Below, in pieces: positions 33,807 through 44,844 of a stretch of 64,000 nt of DNA. Source of the DNA: Adineta steineri. Lineage: Eukaryota > Rotifera > Eurotatoria > Adinetida > Adinetidae. Each line of letters opens with the position of its first letter. The stretch's first letter is position 1. Location: positions 310,001 to 374,000 of the forward strand of contig CAJNOI010000048.1 in NCBI GenBank assembly GCA_905250115.1. The letters run 5' to 3'. The position numbers were made by a program, and so were the translations under genes. The notes below the pieces were generated by a model. It searched no databases, was not told the DNA's origin, and worked only from the letters and a program-made list of their open reading frames with translations.

Positions 33807-35730
33807 CTATTGAAATATTTGTGTTATAATTGCTTTTTCTTCGTTACGATCATCAATTAAACGTGTTACCATTTTTCGACCTATTCCCCATGTATCAATT
33901 TTATCAGCAATTAAAGTGTCACCTGTTGGTCTTGCTGCATTTGGACTACGTTTTGATAAAATACGAATTGTTTGTCTTGGTCGTAAAGAAAATATTGATG
34001 GAAATTGATATACAATTTCAGGTTGTTGATCTACTTGACGACGTATTACCCATTTTTGAAATGACTGTTCACTACCACTATATTTTTCATTGACTAATAT
34101 AACTGAATCAAGTTCTAAATCAACAGAATCAAAAGATATTGGACCTATAATAATAATAATATTATTCATAAGAATAAATTCAAATTTATAAGATTATTAT
34201 CTTAATAACCTCGTGCTGTTTTTTGAACAGTCATTTTCTTAGTTGCTAAATCACTAGGAACTCGATCGAGAGGTTGATCATTTGGATACGATGATGGTGT
34301 TGCTGATGATGATCCTAATGATGATGATGTTAATGGTAAATTTTGTTGTTGTTGTTCCATTCGATTTAAATGTTGTTCTTCAACATGTAATAAACGTCCA
34401 TATGTTGATAATTCAAATCGTAATGATATATTATTTTCTAGCATACTATCAATACCATCTTGTTTATCAGCAATAGTTTGCTGAAGTTGTGCAAATTCTT
34501 GATCATAAACTTGTCTTTCACGTGAATGTTCACCTTCAATTTTTTCTAAATCTTCAATAATAGCATCTAATTGAGATTGTAATTGTCGATTTTCTTCTTG
34601 TAATGAATAGAAAGTAGTTTGATTTTCTCGTAATGATGATGTTAAATGTGTTTTATCCATTGATTCAATAACACCTTCACTTGCTAATACACGTTTACGT
34701 TCATTTTCAGATTCAATTTCTGCACGTACTTGTTCAGTTTTTATATTATAATATTCTTCTAATTCATTGACTTGTTGATGAGAAAGTACTTCAAAATCTT
34801 GTCGAATATCAGATATAGCACGAGCTAATTCTGCACGATAAAATCCTGATACATCAAGAACAGGTGTACCTTTTTTATAAGAAATAAAAATAATATTTCA
34901 AAAAAAGACACTAAAGTATTTCATTTCTTACTAAGAGTTACTAATTCATTTCGTTGTGCTAGATGAATAGCTTCTTGAAAAGCAGCATGTTCTCGTAATG
35001 TTTGTAATTCATTTTCAATGACAATACGTTCTAATTGTTGATTATCTAATTCATTTTTTAAACCATCTAATTCTTTAAGTAAATCTTCCATAATACTTCG
35101 TTGTCTTGTTAAATCAGTTAAACGTTGATCGCATAGATTTCTTAAATGTTCTAATTCAACACTTGTTCCATCTAATTCTTGTTTAAGTTGATTTAATCGA
35201 TTTATATCATTATTATCTTCAAATGTAGCTATCTGTTGTTGAATTTGCCATAAATCATATTCATGTCGTTTTAATTGAAGTTCTTGAAATGCTCTATCAC
35301 GTATAGCAGCATCAATTTGTTCACGAAGTGCCTTTAATTGTGGATCATAAACTGCATGTAATTGTGCAGCATCACCACCCCATGATTGTTTTAAATTAGT
35401 TAAATTAGTTGATAATTGTTGATTATGACTTTCAAGATAGTGAACACGATCCAAATAAACAGCAAATTTTGCATTCAATTCTTGTAATTCACGTTGTTCT
35501 TCTTGATGTTGTTTAGTTATTGTTGTTATACTAGTAGCAGTTGATTGATGACCAACTGTTCGACCATCATCACTTACTGGTCGTAAACCACGTTCAACTA
35601 ATGTTCGACGAATTAATGTTGAATCATCATATTGCTGCGGTCTTGCCAGATTGCTCGTAGCAATATCACTACGTCGAATGTCATTTCGCTCTGAATCACT
35701 CTGAGTGATAATATTATTTCTATTGCTCAT
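33807..35730 (-). CDS. Lamin-type intermediate filament protein with lamin tail domain
   Basis: Three exons join to 598 aa: 34932-35730, 34210-34869, 33807-34144. Head of about 80 residues, then a coiled-coil rod (about 80-432) starting LNAKFAVYLDRVHYLESHNQ (helix initiation motif) and ending ELSTYGRLLHVEE (helix termination motif). About 350 rod residues means the long lamin-type coil 1B, as in protostome cytoplasmic filaments. The tail exon is a lamin tail Ig fold: GPISFDSVDLELDSVILVNE, FQKWVIRRQVDQQPEIVYQF, FSLRPRQTIRI and DTWGIGRKMVTRLID. There is no C-terminal CaaX box (ends AIITQIFQ) and no obvious basic nuclear signal between rod and tail, which favours a cytoplasmic filament over a nuclear lamin. 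It would give mechanical support, for example in epithelium. Confidence 0.88.
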
Positions 35731-37220
35731 CGCTGATATTTTGATGATTAATTTTTAATAACGTCCGAATTATACGAAACAATACATCTATACTTATATG
35801 CGTACTAAGTAACCACCGCTGTTGATGACGTGGTTTTGTATAATGCAAGGAAGTATGTACGAAGAAAAAAAAAAGAATCAGTGATAATATTTCGTCAGTA
35901 TATTTTTTTCTATGTACGTGCAAGTATATTGCTTTTCTTGTTGTTGTTACTATTATAATCAGCTGCAATATCTTTCTCCGTCTTACTCTCGGTTCTCTTT
36001 TTTCTTTCTGTGCCCATCGGTATAGCGACAGTTGTGTCCAATCGATTAGCTGTGCCTTTCTAACGAGATAGAACATAGGCGAACATATGTACATCAACAT
36101 GGTTAATTTTTACCATATTTCTTTTCTTTTTAACCTATCTGGTCATGCATCATTGATCCTTTCCTCTCATTTTTATCTCTTCTAAATTGCCTACTGATGA
36201 ACAAGATGAAACAGGAGGAAAAACGAATGATATTATTCATATACCCAATAAATATACACTATTCAACATGATTTATATCTCGAGAATAGTAATTAATATG
36301 AAAGTCATACTTGAAACACATATTTGTTATGGTTAATCACCATCCTTGTTTAGTAGCAGGAACTAAAATTAAAAAAATCTTATACATTATATCTCACATA
36401 GATTCAATTTATTGCTAATATTTTACTGTCAATTGTCAAGGTAAATAAAGATAATGACATTTTGATATGAAGAGAAAAAATTCTAATTAATGACGTTAGA
36501 TATTAATATAAAAAACAAATAATCAACAGTTTAATTCAAGGTTATTCTCTATGTTTATATTAACTTTCCGATCGGTACAAAAAAAATAACAGGTGATTCA
36601 ATGATAAATTATCACTATCTAAAATATCACTTAGATCATTTGATGTTTTAGTGTTAATTATAGTGAGCAGCATCCACAAGAAATATGATATATATTATGG
36701 GTAGTACTTATAGTATTTATATATAAGCAAAAACTCTATATGATCATATATCTATGAATTTCTAAAAACAAGATTGAATTGTATGATAAATATGAAAGAA
36801 TTTTGTTATTTCTCGTTCGTTTAAATTGATTTCACTCGTATGTTTTATATCATATGAAATTTATCTATGATAATCTTATTAAAATTCAATTTCGAAATAA
36901 TTGTTATGTTTAACATCTAATCGTTTATTGATCTTTGTTACAATGTATTTATTTCGTAGGTATAGTCAAATACTCAGTGATATTCATGATACGTTAATAA
37001 ACATTTCACATTGAAAATAAGAGAAGATAGTAGTATAATACTTATCAGATTTCTAAGGCGTTGAATAATAGTTATTTTGATGAAATAGAAACTCATAATA
37101 TCACGTATGGAGATCTTGTTTAAATAAAAACATCACAACAGGCTTATTCTGGTTACCGTCATCATTCTCTTTCTTTAGTGATCTGATACTGATCAGATGA
37201 CATACGAGACTTTATTCCAG
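35731..37220. other. Intergenic, promoter of the filament gene
   Basis: No gene supported. The minus frame 35720-36100 lies directly upstream and overlaps the 5' end but is compositionally unlike a protein (tracts from T-rich DNA). Confidence 0.5.
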
Positions 37221-37397
37221 CAGTGGCGGATCTAGGATTTTGGAGGAGGGGGGGGCGATTTTGACAAAAATCTATTTTTTGATTGCAATCGAAGTAGTGT
37301 AAACCTATTTTTTCGTTCATTTTTGCTGTAAAAAATCAGAAAAATTTTCTGAAGGAGGGTCGATCGGCCCCCTCCTAAATCCGCCACTGGGTTCCAG
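37213..37397. mobile_element. hAT-like MITE, copy 2 (37221-37389)
   Basis: 169-bp element with ends CAGTGGCGGATCTAGGATTT and AAATCCGCCACTG. Flanking 8-mers TATTCCAG and GGTTCCAG agree at 6 of 8 positions, a likely target duplication. Same family as 29904-30060, with shared interior. G-rich block (gaggaggggggggcg) near the left end and cggccccctcc near the right end can pair, extending the terminal inverted repeat. Confidence 0.82.
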
Positions 37398-37671
37398 TAG
37401 AGTTGTACCAGATGACAAGAAAAAACTGATCTCTATATTAGATTTTTTTACTAATTCTACGTTACGTATTTTTACTGATGAATCGAAAAACAAAAAAGAA
37501 AGAAATTAAATTCTGTTGATATATGATGTTGACTCACACATGTTTTACTTTAAAGAAGAGAAAGAATTCATTGCACTTTGTCAGTAGTCTTCAAATAAAA
37601 CAATAAGTGAACCGTAAGAGCAACAGTAAAAAACGGAAAAAGAAGAAACGATCTTTTTTTTAAAAATAATC

Positions 37672-37929
37672 ATGTGCTATTACTGTCATGTTATGCAATT
37701 TAATTGCTCGGCATCACCGCATCGAAGTATCAATTGTAAAGACATAGATAATTATGTTTCAAAAATACTAGCGAAAACTAGAACTCATTACCAAGAAAAA
37801 CGTTTCAAACGATGTTCTTCTTGTGAAACTTACCGTATTAATGTACTTAATGTAGCATATCTTCCATGTAGTGACGTACCAACATGCGAAACATACAGTT
37901 TACAACAAACAACATGTCCTATATGTTAA
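37672..37929 (+). CDS. Small Cys-rich protein (85 aa), unknown
   Basis: Single-exon frame MCYYCHVMQFNCSASPHRSI to TTCPIC, with 11 cysteines including three CXXC pairs (CYYC, CSSC, CPIC). No signal peptide is evident, so the cysteines may bind zinc rather than form disulfides. I know no matching family. It is followed by an AATAAA at about 38001. The frame ends in a Cys residue just before TAA. It could also be a spurious frame, but its length, codon choice and Cys spacing favour a gene. Confidence 0.42.
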   Translation: MCYYCHVMQFNCSASPHRSINCKDIDNYVSKILAKTRTHYQEKRFKRCSSCETYRINVLNVAYLPCSDVPTCETYSLQQTTCPIC

Positions 37930-38205
37930 ACACTCATTACCAACCGAAAAAACCTTTCTTCTCTTTCAAAATATACCTTTTGAAATATTGTAACCTTCAA
38001 AAATAAAGTTTTGTCGTGACGTATTTATATAAATGATTCATATGATACCTATTCCCGCAGTTATATTTATCATACACGTGTATGTCGATAGATATAAATC
38101 GAATAATAAAAACAGTTCGTCCTTCTCACTTGTTTTTTTCAATCACTATACGTAAAGATTATTTACACGAGTATTATATCGAACTAAGTTTTATAGCATA
38201 ACCAA

Positions 38206-39711
38206 ATGTCTTCATCAAGTAGGTTGAAAAACAATAAAATCGATCATTTAACAATTGTTTAACTTTCTTTTTATTTAAGTAATTGATTGTTTTCGATCAT
38301 CTAAACATGCCATTTGTTCAAAAATCTTTCGTGTATTTGTTATGTTTATTCTAACAATTACAACTGCTACTGTTGAAATTATTTATGGTATACGTTTACA
38401 TGCAAATTCATTGATAGCTGATGGATTATATTCATTTGCTGAAGGTATTTGTTTAATTGGTGTTATATTAGTTCTTCGTTATTCACATGGATATAATCCT
38501 CAAAAAAATAATACATATGGTTATGAACGATTAGAATTATTATTTGGTCTTATACAAGAAGTATTTCTTCTATCAGTATCATTAGGTATTATAGTTGATG
38601 CCGTTAATCATTTGGTTAATCCAATGCATGTACTTGATCCATCATTAATGATTATTCTTGGTGGAAGTGGTATAGTTGTTGGTATTCTTGGTATGCTTAT
38701 GTTTTGGGGTTATCATCATGATCATGATATTGAAGAAGAAATTACTGAAAAGAAAAAAATTGATTTCTTAACATGGACAAGTAAGCACATGAAATCGAAA
38801 CATAAATCACCCGTTTCGTTACATCAAACTAAAGTTGTAGAAGCTCCATTATTGTCTGAACAGACGAAAATTGAAACGGGTGATCAATCAAGTAAAGATT
38901 TAGATATTGAAATTCAACCACGAACTCCTCAACAACGTCGACCTAGTCTCGATGCATTCACGTATGAAAATGTTCAAATAGAAGAATCAAGAATTTATGC
39001 TACTTTACACGCTCTATGCTTACATTCACTCGTAAATTGCCTAAAGAATTACTAACCTTTTTTATTTAATTTTCTCTTTTAATTAGGTCGTTTTATTAGA
39101 ATCAGTTATTGTTGTTTCATCAGGTTTAATGATTAAATTTATTCCACATCAAGATCCAATAACAGGAAAAGAAATTAATACTTGGTTAAAATATGTCGAT
39201 CCATTATTAACACTTGCAATGGTTGTTATTATTGCTATTCGTGCAATTCCAGTTATATTTTCAATTAGTAAAATATTAATTGAAAGTCTTCCAGGTGGTA
39301 TTGATACAAAAGTATTAATGGAAGAAATTTTAAAAGCACAACCAGAAATTAAAAGTATACATAGTCTTCATATTTGGAGGTAGAATAAAAGAAATTATTT
39401 TCTTGTAAAAGATTATTTTCATTATTTTTAGAGCATCTGCCAAAGAAATTTATGCAACAATGCATCTTGTTTGTGATGAAGATGTAATGTTAAGTACATG
39501 TACACATACATATAGTCGAAATGTAGAAAAAATTTTAAAAAGTTACTGTATTCGATATTTTACATTACAATTTGAATATGTAGCATTAAATCCATCTGAT
39601 CCATTACCTATTTATCGGTGTGCTCATGGACTTCATAGACGACGACGTGGTCATACATTAGATGATCCAGTGACAAAATTAGCTAAAGATGCTATAGTTC
39701 ATATTAATTAA
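38206..39711 (+). CDS. Cation diffusion facilitator (SLC30-like), altered metal site
   Basis: Four exons join to 445 aa: 38206-38218, 38280-39031, 39087-39379, 39432-39711. The first exon (13 nt) is tentative. An ATG at 38342 is the alternative start. Six-TM CDF transporter: TM1-2 (MFILTITTATVEIIYGI, HANSLIADGLYSFAEGICLI), the family NTYGYERLELLFGLIQEVFL block, TM4, then a long cytoplasmic loop with an acidic/Ser-rich insert, TM5 (LHALCLHSLVVLLESVIVV), TM6, and a C-terminal cytoplasmic domain with IKSIHSLHIWR and MHLVC. In zinc transporters, metal is bound by H/D in TM2 and H/D in TM5. Here these positions are Tyr55, Glu59, His248 and Leu252. Family fit is to the ZnT1/ZnT10 side. It probably moves a divalent cation out of the cytosol, or has lost transport. 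Confidence 0.82.
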
Positions 39712-42700
39712 AAATAAAAATAATTTTTTTAGATTTTATTCTATAAAATAAAATTAATGAATGCTCATACGAACATTTCAAGATTTTTATTGTGAAGACA
39801 GTCAATTCCGGAATAATATAACTAACAACAATCATATCAGCGTTTCGATCAACTTTAGTGATCATTAACTAGAGACTCCACCAACACCATCACGACCTAT
39901 AATATTGATGATGACGTCTTATTGCTCCACTAATATATGTAATAAATTCAATTTCTTGAGACAATTAATTATTAGTACGGAATTTGCTCTCTTCACAATA
40001 AAAATCTTAAAATTTTTGTATTATTAATTAACTGTCTCATGATATAGAATTTACTGAATGACCAAACCAAATGTAACTTTCATATACAATTATTTAGTAT
40101 ATACAGATAATCTTTCACATGAAGTTGAATGTTTGAAAAAAATACGAAGGCTTGAACTTATTTGATACATCATCCTGTTTTTTGTCTTCAGATCAATCTA
40201 GTTACCTCGTTCGATAAAATTATGAAAGGTTTCTTAATTTGTTTTGAATCATAACTGTTGTTTTCTAGAGGATTTATGAAAAAGTCGACTTTATCTGTAG
40301 AGAAATATCAGCGTTAGTCAGAAAATTGATTGTACGTTATTTTGAGATTTGTTAATATTTTATATGGTTCTCTATTCTTATTAAATTTAAAGAGACTCTG
40401 TCTTTGTATTGATTCTATAAATATTGTCTTCTTATAAATATCTCATCATATAGTGCAATGTAATTGAAGTTCGTACTCATAAACACAATAGCTATATATA
40501 CATTTTCGATATAAACATATCGTTTTCTTTAAGTACATAACGCAGTATAATGATGTCGAGTCAGAAAAAATCATGGAAATATCAAACGTTAGAACTTTTC
40601 TCAAACAATACATCGCTCTATAATTAAACTATAATATTATCTTGATTAATAATAATGGATCTACAATATGAATAACAAAGTAAGACTTTTGATATTGAGT
40701 ACTCTACATGTACTGACTGACTCTTTAAATATTTTTCGATATAGATAGAATCTCTATTTTTGTTTCTTCATTAACAAAGAAATACAAGGAATGATACATG
40801 ACGTATGATAAATTTTTATACGTCACAATTTAGTTTTGTTTACTAAATAATGATTGACGTTGACATAATTTAAATTATTTGCATGCAATTTTTATGTGTC
40901 ACGTGTATTAGTATAACTGTATATCAGTATTTATCAAAAATATTTGATTCATAATATATTTTATGTTTTACTTTTAGAAATACATGCCAAGATGATCTCA
41001 AACTTGAACTGTCACAGAAAAGTTCATGCCAAAATGTACAATATAAATTAATATAATATTTAATGATGAGAAAAAATAACGTAGAAATGGTTTGTCTTTT
41101 CAAAATAATTCAATCTATTAATTTTGACTAGTCTTGATAAATGAAAATAAAACAGTTTAATAACTGATTTTTAAATAATCATAAGGAAATGTTTGATTCT
41201 GAGCTGATTTTTTCTCTTCTTATTTAATAATATTTCATTAACATATTTGAGATGAATGCACTACACACAATATAATGCGCTATATAAATTTGATCTATAT
41301 ACTTTCGTTCGTTACTTTCATACACTCGAACTACTATACATGATTTAATTGCTAACTGATGCATGTGATTAATTGACAAAATATTTTCAGTTATATATTT
41401 TTGTTTACTTTAAATAATAGTTATATAATATTGATTCTCATACATTGCATGAAATTTATATCGTAATTATTGTAGGAAAAATATGACATCCATGGTTTAT
41501 GAAATTATCTCTTTAGTGCATCGTCTGTATATGTAGACAAAACGTATCATTCACTAAAGATTTTATCGATTATCACTATCATTCACTTCCTCTATAGTCA
41601 ATAATATTTTCATAGATAGTTCTGGTTAGATTTCAATGGTATAATGTAACACTTAGCAGTATACAGTCAATCTTATCAATAAACTAAAATATTGCGAAAA
41701 CATGTGTGTTACTATCTTGTCTAATAAAATACATTTCAATAGAATTCGATTGAACAAATTCAAATTTTTAATTCTAATAAACAAGAGAAAATAATGTATG
41801 AAGTCATTCAAGACATTTATGATTGTACTATCTTAATATCATCTGAAAATCGTTTGTTTTTTTTTTATTGAAATAAAACAAGTGAAAGCAAAATATTTTT
41901 TAACTGAGATTGTCTATACTAATCGTAGCAAATTTACTTAAAGTAATGTACATCGATCATAAATATTTTCATTGACATAGTCTGAATATTTCCATACTAA
42001 AATATATCTCTTTTGTATTGTACCATTCATCTAAGAACAAGTCAAAATGTATAGATTGTTCTTTGATATGACACGCTGTTGATAGTTTAGATATTTATGT
42101 TTTATTATGATAAATGTAGTAATAATCGTTTTTGTTTTATTGTTGTTGATAGACTAAAGAATAAAAGTAATTTACATGAATAATGAAATATAAGAAATAG
42201 ATTTATTCTGAGGTCTTCATAAAACATTGAATAGGATGTATCTATTGCATTCGAAAATACTTTTTTTAATTGTCAAATTATATTTCAAAACCAGTATTGA
42301 AAAATGAAAGAAGCTACAACAATCTCAAATGTAAGCATTACCTGTATGTTGAGAATAAATTGTGTTATAATTCAAACTATCATTCGCTCATCTTTTCTAT
42401 TAGTTATATATGATGACTAATTATACATAATGATTGATTGCATCTTTCAAAGTCTTGTCAACATACTCATTTAATGATATCATTTAGTATTATTTTCACT
42501 GTTTTTTTTATACAAAATACGTCTATCATCAACAAACAATTCATTGCTTTCTAAATATAGTTAATCGTAAATATCAAAAGTGTTTTTATTTTATTCATAT
42601 TGAAATTTTTGTTTTCATCGAAATTTTTCTTTTATCTCATGTTACTATCAATTATATATATGTATTGAATAAATATTACTATTGATAAAAAACCTTCAAA

Positions 42701-43239
42701 AATCGACTAAATACAGCAAGAAAATTTTTTATTGACGTAATTATAATATTTTCACTCTCATCATTTACATATTGGTAATTTACTTTCTGTCCAATATAGT
42801 CACCGACCATCTATATCTTGATATGTTTCATACTACCTCTCTCTCTCTTGTCACTCTGAATAACTTTGCATGTGATTCAGTAGTTTATTAAATATATGTT
42901 TTGATGACAGTGTAAGCTAATAATCTTTTTTTATGTTTTTTTCTCTCTGCATGCATATTATACTCTTATTTATCGTTATCTCTGACCAATTCGATGAAAG
43001 TTTACCTTTTTCTAGTCTCTTTCTTTCTCAAGGACGAAGTGAATACATGTATTAACAAGTATATTGATTGATGTTCCACCTGAATGATTACATGTTTTTC
43101 GTTCTTACATAAGGGTATTTAATTATATATATCACCTTTTCCTAACCGCACCACTATTGATATATCGTTAGTCGAAAATAAATATATCAGAAGAACAAAC
43201 TTTATTATACGTTTATTTGTGTGAATAACATCAGAAATC
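39712..43239. other. Gene-free 3.5 kb
   Basis: The longest stretch without a recognisable gene. It is AT-rich, with no tRNA, MITE termini or long frames. A TATA-like block (attatatatatcacc) lies near 43112-43126, about 115 bases before the Gly-rich gene. Confidence 0.55.
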
Positions 43240-43752
43240 ATGTACGTAACAACCAAAGTCGAATATGGTGTACCAAGTTATGGACAAACTATCCGTGGTC
43301 AACCAGAAATAATTGTTCAAGTTCCATGGACACAACAATTTGCTCAAGCTTATGAACAATTTGTTAATGGTGGTTATGCTGCTAATCAACAAATTGGTGG
43401 TGGATATGGAATTGGCGGTCAATCATTTGGTGGCCAATCATTTGGTGGTCAACCATTTGGTGGTCAATCATTTGGTGGCGGATACGGAATTGGTGGTGGT
43501 TCATCATTTGGTGGCCAACAAATTGGTGGTGGATATGGAATAGGAGCTCAACGCGGTAGCCTCGGTGGTTATGGAGGAGGTTTTCCTCAAAGTGGTGGTT
43601 ACGGAGGAGGTTTTCCTCAAAGTGGTGGTTATGGAGGAGGTTTTCCTCAAAGTGGTGGTTACGGAGGTAGTTTTCATCAAGGCGGTGGACTTGGTGGTTA
43701 TGGTCAACAAATCCAAGGTACTCCAATTGGATTTGGTATGACAACTAGTTAA
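43240..43752 (+). CDS. Gly/Gln/Tyr/Phe-rich low-complexity protein
   Basis: 170-aa single-exon protein. The first 50 residues (MYVTTKVEYGVPSYGQTIRG, VQVPWTQQFAQAYEQFVNGG) are of mixed composition. The rest is low complexity: FGGQS-type pentapeptides and GGGYGIG repeats, then four copies of a ten-residue unit (SGGYGGGFPQ, the last GGYGGSFHQ) encoded by near-identical 30-bp tandem repeats around 43570-43680. It ends IGFGMTTS. No signal peptide. Such sequences form flexible, aromatic-sticker-rich, prion-like or structural (cuticle, glue, condensate) proteins. I cannot assign a specific one. The antisense frames across it are shadows of the repeats. AATAAA-like signal near 43895. Confidence 0.78.
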   Translation: MYVTTKVEYGVPSYGQTIRGQPEIIVQVPWTQQFAQAYEQFVNGGYAANQQIGGGYGIGGQSFGGQSFGGQPFGGQSFGGGYGIGGGSSFGGQQIGGGYGIGAQRGSLGGYGGGFPQSGGYGGGFPQSGGYGGGFPQSGGYGGSFHQGGGLGGYGQQIQGTPIGFGMTTS

Positions 43753-44362
43753 TTGAACTAGAACCAATTTTTTTTTTGTATTAGAAATAATGATTTAACG
43801 TCATTGTGGATTATTTTAGTGAGAGAGAGACATTTATTTATAAAGAAACATATTGTTTCTTTTATTTTTTTTTTTCATGTTTGTGACAATATTATAATAA
43901 AAGGAATTTCATATGTATTTAGTTGATAATTTGTATTTGAAAAGCAAATTAGGTCTTGATGAGCAATTATTGGTAATTATGAATTTGTTTTTTGTACGAT
44001 ACTTTTACAAACACTAACTATCTAATAACCAAGAACTATACATATTTGTTTAATAATGTTATTTGAAACCTATTAGTGAATCAAAAAAGTCTAACATGAC
44101 TACAATATAATATCGTAAAAGTACATATCATGCCTACAGTTAACTTCACGGTAAATTTACAAGAAATAATGTCGTCACATATTATAAAATGTGACTGACA
44201 GATATTTACTGATTACACAGAAAAATATGCTGTTTCTCACATAAATTTGAATAAACTAATATTTTATGATAAAGATCGATTACAAAAACAAAATAAAAAA
44301 AAAAGTATGATTCTTGCATACATCGTGTTCTGTTAATATTACTGAACGTGCTCATTAGAAGT
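43753..44362. other. Intergenic, nothing recognised
   Basis: 3' UTR of the Gly-rich gene and AT-rich spacer. Confidence 0.45.
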
Positions 44363-44400
44363 TGACGTCACTGTATGTTGCTATCTAATTTTATATAAAA
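44363..44400 (+). promoter_or_regulatory. CRE palindrome plus TATA box
   Basis: TGACGTCA at 44363-44370 is a perfect cAMP response element, and ttttatataaaa at 44390-44400 is a TATA box, 36-46 bases before the ATG at 44436. The CRE-to-TATA spacing of about 20 bases is like that of known CREB-controlled promoters. Confidence 0.6.
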
Positions 44401-44435
44401 TAATCATTCTTGTAATATTTTATAAAAAAATAACA

Positions 44436-44844
44436 ATGCGAACATATTACATCTTTCTTTCAATCAGTATGTTACTTGTATCGATACAATACTCAAATTG
44501 TGCTCGTAAGAATTTATTTTTGAAAATCTTTTTCATTAATATTATTATATTATTTATTTCTAGCAAGGAAAATTCGATCATTAGATAATGATAAATTTAA
44601 TAGTATTGTTGAGAACTTTGTTGATAATTTAAAATCTTTTATTCATGATGATAATACAATAAGTGACAATAATGAATTAAGTGAACAGAGACAGAAAGTT
44701 ATTGATGCATTGGATATTATATCAAAATCAAAAGAATCAAACAGTGATAGTGACGAACAAGAAAATCTTGATAAACAAGAGATTGTATCAAATTACATCG
44801 ATATTGATCATCATAATGTTCCAGAAAATAGTGAAGAAAACTAG
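44436..44844 (+). CDS. Small secreted acidic protein (116 aa), unknown
   Basis: Two exons, 44436-44505 and 44564-44844, joined in phase 1 across a 58-bp intron. It begins MRTYYIFLSISMLLVSIQYS, a signal peptide, then PRKIRSLDNDKF and an acidic Asp/Glu/Asn/Ser-rich part (ESNSDSDEQENLDKQE) ending PENSEEN. The mature start PRKIR may be a basic processing site, so a neuropeptide-like or hormone-like precursor is possible, but no dibasic-amidated peptides (GKR) are seen. The gene is preceded by a CRE and TATA box and followed by AATAAA at about 44929. It is too interrupted to appear as one long frame. I do not recognise a family. Confidence 0.72.

Noticed and set aside
35720..36100. 126-aa minus frame upstream of the filament gene
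   Set aside because: It overlaps the filament gene's own start region and has no coding character. Most likely 5' sequence.
43382..43767. Antisense frames opposite the Gly-rich gene (His/Asn-rich and Thr-rich)
   Set aside because: Shadows of the in-frame repeats. The sense frame has a proper start, head domain and stop.
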